Of a stretch of DNA of 64,000 bases, positions 55,833-64,000 are shown one piece after another. A program made the position numbers and the translations under genes. Under the pieces are notes generated by a model. That model was not told the origin of the DNA. It saw nothing but the letters and a program-made list of their open reading frames with translations, and searched no databases. The stretch comes from Pseudomonas laurylsulfatiphila (lineage in GTDB: Bacteria > Pseudomonadota > Gammaproteobacteria > Pseudomonadales > Pseudomonadaceae), in contig NZ_NIRS01000003.1 in NCBI RefSeq assembly GCF_002934665.1, positions 186,001-250,000 of the forward strand, given 5' to 3'. The first letter of the stretch is position 1. Every line of letters begins with the position of its first letter.

Positions 55833-56843
55833 CTAAAGCAACAAATCCTCCAGACGACCGTGCAGGCGCTCGGGAAGATTCTCCTGAATCTCGATCATGG
55901 CGCGCGAAATGGCGCTTTGGAAACCCTGGACCCCGGCAGAACCGTGGCTCTTCACCACAATCCCCTGCAAGCCGAGAAAGCTCGCGCCGTTATGCCGGGC
56001 GGGCGCCAGATCGGCCTGCAGACGCTTCATCAACGGCAGTGCCAGTGCGCCGATCGCACGTGAGGCCAGGTTCTTCTTGAACAACGCCTCGATGCGCCCG
56101 GCAATCATGGTCGCCAGGCCTTCGCTGGATTTGAGCAGGATGTTGCCGACAAAACCGTCACACACCACCACATCCGCTTCGCCACGGTACAAACCGTCGC
56201 CCTCGATAAAGCCGATGTAATTGATGCCCCGGGCACCTTGCAACAAAGTCGCCGCCAGCTTGACCTGCTGATTGCCCTTGATGTCTTCGGTGCCGATGTT
56301 CAGCAACGCCACCCGTGGACGGCTAATGCCCAGCGTTTCCGCCGCCACCGAGCCCATCACGGCAAACTGCAACAGATGTTCGGCACTGCAATCGACGTTG
56401 GCGCCCAGGTCGAGCAATTGGCAGTAACCCTTCTGTGTCGGGATTGCCGCCACCATGGCCGGACGGTCAATGCCCGGCAGGGTCTTGAGCACGAAGCGCG
56501 ACAACGCCATCAGCGCCCCGGTATTGCCGGCACTGACACAGGCCTGGACTTTACCGTCGCGCAGCAACTCAAGGGCCACGCGCATCGATGAGTCGGGCTT
56601 GCCTCGCAAGGCCTGGGCGGGTTTTTCGTCCATGCCGATGACTTCGCTCGCCGGAGTAATCGACAGGCGCGCGCGATCCACAGCCGAATGGCCAGCGATC
56701 AATTCTTCAAGTAGGGAGGGTTGACCGACGAGGGTCAGGTGCAGCGAGGGTGTAGCGGACAGGCAAGCAAGACTGGCCTGGACAATGCTGCGGGGACCGA
56801 AGTCCCCGCCCATTGCGTCAATCGCGATGACTTGAGCGGACAA
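55833..56843 (-). CDS. plsX: Phosphate acyltransferase
   Basis: A 336-residue PlsX that makes acyl-phosphate from acyl-ACP for phospholipid synthesis, peripheral at the membrane. [12 protein letters not shown] at the N-terminus and [11 protein letters not shown] are typical. Start is 4 bp past rpmF, fitting the conserved rpmF-plsX coupling. Confidence 0.95.
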   Translation of the reverse strand: MSAQVIAIDAMGGDFGPRSIVQASLACLSATPSLHLTLVGQPSLLEELIAGHSAVDRARLSITPASEVIGMDEKPAQALRGKPDSSMRVALELLRDGKVQACVSAGNTGALMALSRFVLKTLPGIDRPAMVAAIPTQKGYCQLLDLGANVDCSAEHLLQFAVMGSVAAETLGISRPRVALLNIGTEDIKGNQQVKLAATLLQGARGINYIGFIEGDGLYRGEADVVVCDGFVGNILLKSSEGLATMIAGRIEALFKKNLASRAIGALALPLMKRLQADLAPARHNGASFLGLQGIVVKSHGSAGVQGFQSAISRAMIEIQENLPERLHGRLEDLLL

Positions 56844-56847
56844 GTGA

Positions 56848-57030
56848 TTACTCGTCAGCGCCCTTGTCGATCACTTTACGGCCACGGTATACGCCTTCTG
56901 GCGATACGTGGTGACGCAGGTGAACTTCACCGGTGGTTTTTTCTACAGACAGGGTGCTAGCCTCGAGAGCGTCGTGCGAACGGCGCATGTCACGGGCAGA
57001 GCGGGATTTTTTGTTCTGCTGAACAGCCAT
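56848..57030 (-). CDS. rpmF: 50S ribosomal protein L32
   Basis: A 60-residue basic L32 with the typical start [20 protein letters not shown]. It lacks the four zinc-binding cysteines of many L32 proteins, so it is the cysteine-free form. TTAGGAG precedes the start. Confidence 0.96.
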
Positions 57031-57043
57031 AATTGATTAACTC

Positions 57044-57571
57044 CTAAACGTTTGGGTCACGCTTTAACTGCGCCAATACACTGAACGGGTTGGACCGCGT
57101 TACCTCGTCCTCGCTCGGTTCGGGCTCATCTGCTCCCGCCGGCTGCTGGCATTCTTCCGGATGATGAGCAGGCACAATGGGCAAGGCGAGCAGAAGCTCC
57201 TCCTCGATCAGTGACTGCAGATCCAAAGGATCTTCGCCCAGTTCCAGCACGTCATAACCTTTCGGCAACGACTGGGTATTCGCACCCTCCTTCACCACAG
57301 CGTAACTGCATTCGCTATGGATCGGCAGGGTGACCAGCTCAAGACAACGCTGGCAAACCATTTTGACTTCAGTGTCGATAAAGCTGTGGATGACCACAGA
57401 TTTACGTTCATCTCGTTCAAAAACGAATTTAGCCTGCACCGTACCGACATTGTCGGAAAGCGGGTCGCAGAGTCTCTCCAAATCGGCCAGCAGCATTTCA
57501 CCTTGAAGGGTGGTGCCACGATCAGCCAATTTGCGCGGGTCAACGTGAGGTGGAATCGGGTCATTCAACAT
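57044..57571 (-). CDS. YceD (DUF177) family protein
   Basis: A 175-residue YceD-type protein, linked in bacteria to 23S rRNA/L32 metabolism, with CQRC near the middle and the family start MLNDPIPPHVDPRKLADRG at 57571. It is the first gene of the rpmF-plsX-fab cluster, 13 bp from rpmF, and divergent from the Maf gene. Confidence 0.92.
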   Translation of the reverse strand: MLNDPIPPHVDPRKLADRGTTLQGEMLLADLERLCDPLSDNVGTVQAKFVFERDERKSVVIHSFIDTEVKMVCQRCLELVTLPIHSECSYAVVKEGANTQSLPKGYDVLELGEDPLDLQSLIEEELLLALPIVPAHHPEECQQPAGADEPEPSEDEVTRSNPFSVLAQLKRDPNV

Positions 57572-57676
57572 AGGCGCAGCATTATAGGGATGCACCCGCC
57601 CATGTCAAAGGAAATTCAGCCCTGTCCGTCACTTGGAAGCCTCGCTAGAATTCGCACCTGCCTTATGGAGATGCGC

Positions 57677-58255
57677 ATGCTGCCTTTATTACTCGCTTCC
57701 GGCTCGGTCTATCGCCGGGAATTGCTGGCCCGCCTGCAACTGCCATTCACCTGCAGTTCACCGGATATCGACGAAAGCCATCGCCCCGGCGAATCCGCCA
57801 TCGCGCTGGTCAGGCGCCTTGCTGAAGAGAAAGCACGCGCCCTGGCCGTCAGCCATACCGCTCATCTGATAATCGGCTCCGACCAGGTCGCCGTGCTGGG
57901 AGAGCGGATAATCGGCAAGCCCCACACCTTCGAAAAAGCCCGCGAACAACTGCTGGCCGCCAGCGGCGCCAGCGTGACATTCCTGACCGGCCTGGCCTTG
58001 CTCAACAGCCAGACAGGGCGCTGCCAGGTCGATTGCGTGCCGTTCACCGTACACATGCGCACACTCGACGCGCCCCGCATCGAGCGCTACCTGCACGCCG
58101 AGCAGCCCTACGATTGCGCAGGCAGCTTCAAGGCCGAAGGCCTGGGTGTCAGCCTGTTTCGCAGCACCGAGGGTCCTGACGCCACCAGCCTGATCGGCCT
58201 GCCGTTGATTCGCCTGATCGACATGCTATTGGCCGAAGGCTTGCAAATACCCTGA
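57677..58255 (+). CDS. Maf/YceF-type nucleotide pyrophosphatase
   Basis: A 192-residue Maf-like house-cleaning NTP pyrophosphatase. Its LASGSVYRRELL start, SDQVAVLGERIIGKP and SAAG-like GSFKAEGLG region are typical of the 7-methyl-GTP-type subgroup. Start at 57677, with GGAG 6 nt upstream; the ATG at 57671 is the alternative. Confidence 0.9.
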   Translation: MLPLLLASGSVYRRELLARLQLPFTCSSPDIDESHRPGESAIALVRRLAEEKARALAVSHTAHLIIGSDQVAVLGERIIGKPHTFEKAREQLLAASGASVTFLTGLALLNSQTGRCQVDCVPFTVHMRTLDAPRIERYLHAEQPYDCAGSFKAEGLGVSLFRSTEGPDATSLIGLPLIRLIDMLLAEGLQIP

Positions 58256-58260
58256 AAGCA

Positions 58261-58330
58261 AAAGATCGCAGCCTTCGGCAGCTCCTACAGGCGATCTGTG
58301 TAGGAGCTGCCGCAGGCTGCGATCTTTTGA
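58261..58330. repeat. REP doublet (GATCGCAGCC family)
   Basis: Inverted pair AAAAGATCGCAGCCTTCGGC / GCCGCAGGCTGCGATCTTTT between convergent Maf and sppA genes. Confidence 0.9.
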
Positions 58331-58343
58331 CCTTAAAGCCGAC

Positions 58344-59333
58344 TTAACGCAACGACGGACCGTTAAACCCCATCCACATCGCCAGATGCTCAGCCACGCT
58401 GGCACCGAGCTTCTTCGAGAAACGATCGAATGGCGACTCCTGAACGGTAAAGTCCACCAGCTCTTTCTCGCCGATCACATCCCGCGCAACCGAACTGGCA
58501 TTGCCCAGCCCATCGATCAATCCCAGCGGCAGCGCCTGCTCGCCGGACCAGACCAGGCCGGAGAACAGCTCCGGATGCTCCTTGTCCTTCAAGCGATCGC
58601 CGCGCCCTTGCTTGACGCTGTTGATGAACTGCTGGTGGGTCGTATCGAGCACACCCTGCCAGAACGCGGTTTCTTCCGGCTTCTGTGGCTGGAATGGATC
58701 GAGGAACGACTTGTGCTCGCCCGAGGTGTAAGTGCGACGCTCGACACCCAGCTTCTCCATGGTGCCGACAAAGCCGTAACCGGCCGCCGTCACACCGATG
58801 GAGCCGACCAGGCTCGCCTTGTCGGCGTAGATCTGATCCGCCGCGCTGGCGATGTAGTAAGCACCGGAAGCCCCCAAGTCGGAAATGACCGCATACAGCT
58901 TGGTATCCGGGTGCAGGCCGCGCAGGCGACGGATCTCGTCATAGACATAACCCGACTGCACCGGACTGCCGCCCGGGCTGTTGATGCGCAGGATGACACC
59001 CTTGACCTTCTTGTCCTCGAAAGCCGCGCGCAGGCTGCCAACGATATTGTCTGCGCTGGCCGGCTCCTTGTCGGCAATCATGCCTGTCACATCGATCAAT
59101 GCCGTGTAATTGGCACTCAGGGTAGCGGCCTTCTCCATATCCATCAGCGGCGAAAACAGTGCAATAGCGCCGAAAAGATACAAGAACGTCAGCAACTTGA
59201 AGAATATTCCCCAGCGACGGGATCGACGCTGCTCCTGCACACTGGCCAGCAGCGTCTTCTCCAGCAGCTTCCAGCTTTTGTCGTCACCGCTCTCTGCGCT
59301 CGCCTTGGCAGGTGCCTTCCATTCGTCGGTCAT
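58344..59333 (-). CDS. sppA: Signal peptide peptidase SppA (36K type)
   Basis: A 329-residue inner-membrane protease that degrades signal peptides and other membrane peptides. One N-terminal helix near 45-65 is followed by a single S49 domain. The SDLGASGAYYIASAAD segment contains the catalytic serine region and YVYDEIRRLRG lies nearby. Start at 59333 (MTDEWKAPA); ATG 59342 adds three residues. It lies 24 bp after the HAD gene stop. Confidence 0.92.
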   Translation of the reverse strand: MTDEWKAPAKASAESGDDKSWKLLEKTLLASVQEQRRSRRWGIFFKLLTFLYLFGAIALFSPLMDMEKAATLSANYTALIDVTGMIADKEPASADNIVGSLRAAFEDKKVKGVILRINSPGGSPVQSGYVYDEIRRLRGLHPDTKLYAVISDLGASGAYYIASAADQIYADKASLVGSIGVTAAGYGFVGTMEKLGVERRTYTSGEHKSFLDPFQPQKPEETAFWQGVLDTTHQQFINSVKQGRGDRLKDKEHPELFSGLVWSGEQALPLGLIDGLGNASSVARDVIGEKELVDFTVQESPFDRFSKKLGASVAEHLAMWMGFNGPSLR

Positions 59334-59357
59334 GCCGTCCACCCCAAAAACAACTGG

Positions 59358-60020
59358 TTAAGCCTGCTGACTCAGCCAGGCGTGCAATTCTGAAAAACGG
59401 TCGATGGCCAGTCGTGGCTCATACAACTTCAACGCATCAATCGATTGAGCGCCATAGCTTACGGCCACCGACCCCATGCCGGCGTTGCGTGCCATCTGCA
59501 AATCAAAGGACGAATCACCAACCATCAATGCCTGCTCCGGGCGCACCTCGCAATGCGCGAGAATTTGCTCGAGCATCAGCGGATGGGGCTTGCTGGCGGT
59601 CTCGTCGGCGGCACGGGTGATATCGAAGTAATCCTCCCAGCCATGAGACCTCAGCACCCGATCCAGCCCGCGACGGGCCTTGCCGGTCGCCACAGCCAGA
59701 TGATAACCCTCGGCACGAAATGCCTCGAGCGACTCGACCACACCCTCGAACAACGGCGAAGGCACGGCCTCCGACGCAATGTAATGTTCGGCGTAGTGTT
59801 CGCGAAACGCGATCAATTCGGCGTCATCGATCTCGGGGTACAGGGTGCGGATCGCTTCCGGCAAGCCCAGGCCGATGATGCCCTTGACGGCAAAATCGTC
59901 GCGCTGTTCAAAACCGGAGCGCCGGGAGGCAACATGCATCGCCTCGACAATCCGGCCAATGGAATCGGCCAGCGTGCCGTCCCAATCGAAGATCAGCAGC
60001 TTGTAATCAGATGGGCGCAC
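59358..60020 (-). CDS. HAD-IA family phosphatase
   Basis: A 220-residue HAD hydrolase, phosphoglycolate-phosphatase-like. Motif I is [10 protein letters not shown], motif II the [11 protein letters not shown] strand, motif III K at about 145 and motif [13 protein letters not shown]. Substrate unassigned. It overlaps the end of rluC by 14 nt and is cotranscribed with it. Confidence 0.9.
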   Translation of the reverse strand: MRPSDYKLLIFDWDGTLADSIGRIVEAMHVASRRSGFEQRDDFAVKGIIGLGLPEAIRTLYPEIDDAELIAFREHYAEHYIASEAVPSPLFEGVVESLEAFRAEGYHLAVATGKARRGLDRVLRSHGWEDYFDITRAADETASKPHPLMLEQILAHCEVRPEQALMVGDSSFDLQMARNAGMGSVAVSYGAQSIDALKLYEPRLAIDRFSELHAWLSQQA

Positions 60021-60969
60021 TCAATCGCTCCACAGTCTTGGCCCACATCTCGTCGACCGGCGCCTGCAACTTCAGCTCGCCGCCATCAGGCAACGGCACG
60101 GTGAGCATGTAGGCATGCAGGAACAGGCGTTTGCCGCCCAGATCGCGGATTTCCTTGCTGAAACCTTCGTCGCCGTACTTGGTGTCGCCAGCGATGCAAT
60201 GCCCGGCGTGCAAGGTATGCACGCGGATCTGGTGAGTCCGGCCGGTAATCGGCTTGGCTTCGATCAGAGTGGCAAAGTCGCCGAAGCGGCGCAGGACCTT
60301 GAACACGGTCACGGACTCCTTGCCCTCCTCCTCGTCGACCTCGACCATGCGCTCGCCGGAGCGCAGATTGCTCTTGCCCAGCGACGCACGGACTTGCTTG
60401 ATCGAGCTCGCCCAGTTACCGCGAACCAGCGCCATGTAGCGCTTGTCGACGCCATCACCGCGCAACGCGGTGTGCAAGTGACGCAACATGCTGCGCTTCT
60501 TGGCAATCATCAAAAGGCCGGAGGTGTCACGGTCGAGACGGTGAACCAGTTCGAGCTCCTTGCAATCGGGGCGCAACTGACGAAAGGCTTCGATCACCCC
60601 GAACGTCAGGCCGCTACCGCCGTGAACCGCAATGCCGGCGGGCTTGTTGATCACGATCAGGGCCTTGTCTTCGAAGACAATCGAGGCTTCGAGCCGCTGC
60701 AGCAGGCCTTGTGCCAGTGGCACCGGCTCGTCGCGCTCAGGCACGCGAACCGGCGGCACGCGCACGATATCGCCCGCCTGCAGCTTGTACTCGGGCTTGA
60801 TCCGACCCTTGTTCACGCGCACTTCGCCCTTACGCAAAATGCGGTAAATCAAGGTCTTGGGCACGCCTTTGAGCCGGGCGAGAAGGAAATTATCAATACG
60901 TTGGCCGGCATATTCCGGCGAGACCTCAAGCAGTTGTACGCCTGGAGTCGGGGGGGTAGTCGTCGTCAT
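60007..60969 (-). CDS. rluC: 23S rRNA pseudouridine synthase C
   Basis: A 320-residue pseudouridine synthase for 23S rRNA (positions 955, 2504, 2580 in E. coli). An S4 RNA-binding domain (about 18-80) is followed by the catalytic domain with [12 protein letters not shown] carrying the active-site Asp. It is divergent from rne with a long leader between them, a conserved arrangement. Confidence 0.95.
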   Translation of the reverse strand: MTTTTPPTPGVQLLEVSPEYAGQRIDNFLLARLKGVPKTLIYRILRKGEVRVNKGRIKPEYKLQAGDIVRVPPVRVPERDEPVPLAQGLLQRLEASIVFEDKALIVINKPAGIAVHGGSGLTFGVIEAFRQLRPDCKELELVHRLDRDTSGLLMIAKKRSMLRHLHTALRGDGVDKRYMALVRGNWASSIKQVRASLGKSNLRSGERMVEVDEEEGKESVTVFKVLRRFGDFATLIEAKPITGRTHQIRVHTLHAGHCIAGDTKYGDEGFSKEIRDLGGKRLFLHAYMLTVPLPDGGELKLQAPVDEMWAKTVERLSAPI

Positions 60970-61671
60970 GCCGCGGATGATAACAATTTTTTATGGAATT
61001 GAAGCACTTAATCATTGCTGCTATAGTCGCGAACGCCGCCAAAAGCGGCCTGGACAGCGGACCAACGGTCAAAAACCGGCCCTGACCAACGCAATTCACC
61101 AGGACGCGAGGCCGTCCTACGGGGCTTTCGCTACGTAACGGTGGAGTTTGCAGGTGTAACGAGCGCAGGTGACATGAGGCCTGAATCACGCCACAAAGCA
61201 GAGTTTTCCACTCGTTTTGCGAGCCATATTCACGGCCAGTTCACAAAGTGCAGTCAGCTGCGAATGACCCCGAGCGAAGGCATCGGAAACAACGCCTAAA
61301 TTAGCCATGATGCGTGACCTCCCCTTTCGGAGCTCACGGTAAATGCCAACCCGCTGCGGATTCTGCGCGCGGCAGCACCCGAATTATCAGGGATACGTGT
61401 AGGGTGGAGATGCACAACCGCCGGACTGTGTAGCAACAGGCTTTCTCAAGACGCTTCATCTCGTCCACAGCCGCTGGTTGATTCCTCCTCCTGACTGAGT
61501 GCTTAAGTAGCCACAGCAAGCAGGACGCGTACGTCGCGATGAAGGCCCACATTGGCCGGACTTCGCTGGACACGGGAAATGGCCAACCACTCCCGACGCA
61601 CCTGACACCGACCGTGAGAAGTCGTGTGTGCCGAACGCCGTTTCCGGCAGCCCGGAAACCGACGGTACTAC
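60970..61671 (+). other. Long structured leader of rne
   Basis: About 700 bp with no family-recognised gene. It contains the rne promoter (60999-61027) and thus a leader near 640 nt. Stems include AGGACG/CGTCCT (61101-61118) and a 7-bp tetraloop hairpin TTTCCGG-CAGC-CCGGAAA (61641-61658) that ends 13 nt before the ATG. RNase E leaders often mediate feedback decay of their own mRNA. A 41-codon reading frame at 61174-61299 has a weak AGGTG site. Confidence 0.65.
60999..61027 (+). promoter_or_regulatory. rne promoter
   Basis: TTGAAG (60999-61004), a 17-bp spacer and TATAGT (61022-61027) give a good sigma-70 promoter directed at rne, starting about 61034. Confidence 0.7.
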
Positions 61672-64000
61672 ATGAAAAGAATGCTGATTAACGCAACTCA
61701 ACCCGAAGAGTTGCGTGTTGCACTGGTAGATGGCCAGCGCCTCTACGACCTGGACATCGAATCCGGTGCACGCGAGCAGAAGAAGGCCAACATCTATAAA
61801 GGCCGGATTACTCGCATCGAACCAAGCCTCGAGGCTGCCTTTGTCGATTTCGGCTCTGAGCGCCACGGCTTCCTGCCCCTCAAAGAAATCTCCCGCGAAT
61901 ACTTCAAGAAAGCCCCGGAAGGTCGCGTCAACATCAAGGACGTCCTGAGCGAAGGCCAGGAAGTCATCGTTCAGGTCGAAAAAGAAGAACGTGGCAACAA
62001 GGGCGCCGCCCTGACCACCTTCATCAGCCTGGCCGGTCGTTACCTGGTGCTGATGCCGAACAACCCGCGTGCCGGCGGTATCTCCCGTCGCATCGAAGGC
62101 GAAGAGCGCAACGAACTGCGTGAAGCCCTGAACGGCCTGGTTGCCCCGGCCGACATGGGCCTGATCGTGCGCACTGCCGGCCTTGGCCGCAGCAGCGAAG
62201 AAATGCAGTGGGACCTCGACTACCTGCTGCAACTGTGGACCGCCATCAAGGAAGCCTCGCTGGACCGCGCCGCACCGTTCCTGATCTACCAGGAAAGCAA
62301 CGTGATCATCCGCGCGATCCGCGACTACCTGCGCCAGGACATCGGCGAAGTGCTGATCGACAGCGTTGAAGCCCAGGACGAAGCCCTGACCTTCATCCGC
62401 CAGGTGATGCCGCAGTACGCCAGCAAGATCAAGCTGTACGAAGACAGCGTTCCGCTGTTCAACCGTTTCCAGATCGAAAGCCAGATCGAAACCGCTTTCC
62501 AGCGCGTCGTCGAACTGCCTTCCGGCGGCTCCATCGTGATCGATCCGACCGAAGCCCTGGTGTCCATCGACATCAACTCGGCGCGCGCCACCAAAGGCAG
62601 CGACATCGAAGAAACCGCACTGCAGACCAACCTTGAAGCGGCCGAAGAAATCGCCCGTCAGTTGCGCCTGCGCGACATCGGCGGCCTGATCGTCATCGAC
62701 TTCATCGACATGACCCCTGCCAAGAACCAGCGCGCCGTGGAAGAGAAAGTCCGCGAATGCCTGGAAGCCGACCGCGCTCGCGTGCAAGTCGGTCGCATCT
62801 CGCGCTTCGGCCTGCTGGAAATGTCCCGTCAGCGCCTGCGTCCGTCCCTGGGCGAAAGCAGCGGCATCGTCTGCCCGCGTTGCAACGGCACCGGCATCAT
62901 CCGTGACGTTGAATCGCTGTCCCTGGCGATCCTGCGCCTGATCGAAGAAGAAGCCCTGAAAGACCGTACCGCCGAAGTTCGTGCACAAGTGCCGATCCCG
63001 GTGGCCGCGTTCCTGCTCAACGAAAAACGCAACTCGATCACCAAGATCGAACTGCGCACCCGCGCCCGCATCGTCATCCTGCCGAACGATCACCTCGAGA
63101 CGCCGCACTTCGAAGTGCAACGCCTGCGTGATGACAGCCCGGAAGCGGCGACCAACCAGTCCAGCTACGAAATCGCCGCTGCCGCTGCCGAAGTCGAAGA
63201 AGTCCAGCCAGCCGCTGCGACCCGCACCCTGGTTCGCCAGGAAGCCGCGGTCAAGACCGCTCCGGCCCGCGCCAACGCTCCGGTTCCGACCGAAGTTGCC
63301 GCTCCAGCCCCGGCTCCTGCCGCCGTGCCTGAGCCAAGCCTGTTCAAAGGCCTGGTGAAGTCGCTGGTGAGCCTGTTCGCCACCAAGGAAGAGCCTGTCG
63401 CGCCGGTTGTGGTTGAAAAGCCAGCCGCCGAGCGTCCGGCCCGCAACGAAGAGCGTCGCAACGGTCGCCAGCAGAGCCGCAACCGTAACGGTCGCCGCGA
63501 TGAAGAGCGCAAGCCTCGTGAAGAGCGTGCTCCGCGTGAAGAGCGTCAGCCACGCGAAGTGCGCGAGCCTCGCGAGACCCGTGAAGAAACGCCGGCAGTA
63601 GCTCGCGAAGAACGCGCACCACGCGCGCCTCGTGAAGAACGTGCGCCGCGCGCTCCGCGTGAAGATCGCAAGCCACGTGGCGAGCGTGAAGAACGCGTGC
63701 GTGAACTGCGCGAGCCTCTGGATGCTGCTCCGGCTGCTCCAACTGCTCCGGCCGCCGCCGCTACCGCAGAAGAGCGTCCGGCTCGCCCGCCACGTGAAGA
63801 GCGTGCTCCACGCCCACCGCGTGAAGAGCGTCAGCCTCGTGCCGAACAAGCTGCCGCCGCCGCTGCCGAAGAAGAACTGACCACCAACGAAGAGCAACTG
63901 CAGGAAGAGGGTCAGGAAAACGCCGAAGGCGATCGTCCACGCCGCCGTTCCCGTGGCCAGCGTCGTCGCAGCAACCGTCGCGAGCGTCAGCGTGACGCCA
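61672..64000 (+). CDS. rne: Ribonuclease E, N-terminal part (cut by window end)
   Basis: The essential endonuclease that starts RNA decay and matures rRNA and tRNA, and scaffolds the degradosome. The first 776 codons are present. The S1 RNA-binding region is near 37-120, the catalytic domain runs to about 400, and the zinc-link cysteines are in CPRCNGTG near 403. From about 580 a low-complexity Arg/Pro/Glu-rich region repeats [13 protein letters not shown] units, the RNA-binding and partner-binding scaffold. The ATG at 61672 has a weak ribosome site. The C-terminus lies beyond 64000. Confidence 0.97.
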   Translation, partial: MKRMLINATQPEELRVALVDGQRLYDLDIESGAREQKKANIYKGRITRIEPSLEAAFVDFGSERHGFLPLKEISREYFKKAPEGRVNIKDVLSEGQEVIVQVEKEERGNKGAALTTFISLAGRYLVLMPNNPRAGGISRRIEGEERNELREALNGLVAPADMGLIVRTAGLGRSSEEMQWDLDYLLQLWTAIKEASLDRAAPFLIYQESNVIIRAIRDYLRQDIGEVLIDSVEAQDEALTFIRQVMPQYASKIKLYEDSVPLFNRFQIESQIETAFQRVVELPSGGSIVIDPTEALVSIDINSARATKGSDIEETALQTNLEAAEEIARQLRLRDIGGLIVIDFIDMTPAKNQRAVEEKVRECLEADRARVQVGRISRFGLLEMSRQRLRPSLGESSGIVCPRCNGTGIIRDVESLSLAILRLIEEEALKDRTAEVRAQVPIPVAAFLLNEKRNSITKIELRTRARIVILPNDHLETPHFEVQRLRDDSPEAATNQSSYEIAAAAAEVEEVQPAAATRTLVRQEAAVKTAPARANAPVPTEVAAPAPAPAAVPEPSLFKGLVKSLVSLFATKEEPVAPVVVEKPAAERPARNEERRNGRQQSRNRNGRRDEERKPREERAPREERQPREVREPRETREETPAVAREERAPRAPREERAPRAPREDRKPRGEREERVRELREPLDAAPAAPTAPAAAATAEERPARPPREERAPRPPREERQPRAEQAAAAAAEEELTTNEEQLQEEGQENAEGDRPRRRSRGQRRRSNRRERQRDA

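Noticed and set aside
57040..57047. Second RgsA target at rpmF (shared ACTCCTAA)
   Set aside because: Only 8 nt match, and they are just the complement of a strong Shine-Dalgarno, so it is not specific.
61456..63897. Antisense open frame of 813 codons over rne
   Set aside because: Shadow of RNase E; the product is Phe/Gly/Arg-rich reverse complement of its codons, with no domain.

Overview
The window is a chromosomal segment of a Pseudomonas of the fluorescens group. The signs are high-GC genes with Pseudomonas-type codon use, operons in arrangements typical of the genus (yceD-rpmF-plsX-fabD-fabG-acpP-fabF-pabC-mltG-tmk-holB; rluC divergent from rne; etfBA divergent from the ETF-ubiquinone oxidoreductase gene), and many REP palindromes of two families (GTGGGAGCGAGCCTGCTCGCGA-like and GATCGCAGCCTGCGGCAGCTCCTAC-like). 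No prophage, insertion sequence, CRISPR array, rRNA or tRNA was seen. It reads as core genome with a few accessory inserts.

Left part (1-24500): a cytoplasmic diguanylate cyclase; a TenA/PqqC-like protein; an RbdA-like PAS-GGDEF-EAL membrane protein; a trhO/DsbA-like/ABC exporter operon; DUF2059-bolA; fumC; an EamA exporter; a thiolase; polyphosphate:AMP phosphotransferase; mnmC; the three-gene N-acetylglutaminylglutamine amide (NAGGN) osmolyte set (amidotransferase, acetyltransferase/ATP-grasp ligase, M42 peptidase); a YheU-like protein; a divergent CsrA/Rsm protein; YnfA; an SDR; and a DUF3309 peptide.

Middle (24500-47350): an LTA-synthase-like sulfatase-fold enzyme, a START-domain protein, a YkgJ cysteine-cluster protein, a MocR-type regulator, a DUF4398/OmpA envelope pair, an amino-acid-type binding protein, etfBA and ETF-QO, a complete D-galactonate operon (dgoK-dgoA-dgoD-transporter-iclR), a GNAT, an MFS transporter, several small envelope or unknown proteins, moaA and a TetR regulator.

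Right part (47350-64000): the RgsA/P16-type sRNA locus, tatD, and the long fatty-acid/cell-envelope cluster from holB to yceD on the minus strand. Maf, sppA, a HAD phosphatase, rluC and the start of rne follow; rne is cut by the window edge.

The most interesting observations are regulatory. (1) The sRNA at about 47561-47681 carries an 18-nt segment that can pair, with one bulge, to the Shine-Dalgarno region of acpP 6 kb away. (2) A PsrA-type operator abuts a near-consensus sigma-70 promoter in front of ETF-QO. (3) The dgo promoter has its -35 box inside a perfect 11-bp inverted repeat. (4) The MocR gene is preceded by 13-bp direct repeats exactly 21 bp apart. (5) The divergent csrA paralogue has a leader hairpin touching its ribosome site. 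(6) pilZ is missing from between holB and tatD, where P. aeruginosa has it. (7) The rne leader is about 640 nt and structured. Family and synteny statements come from memory; no database was searched.
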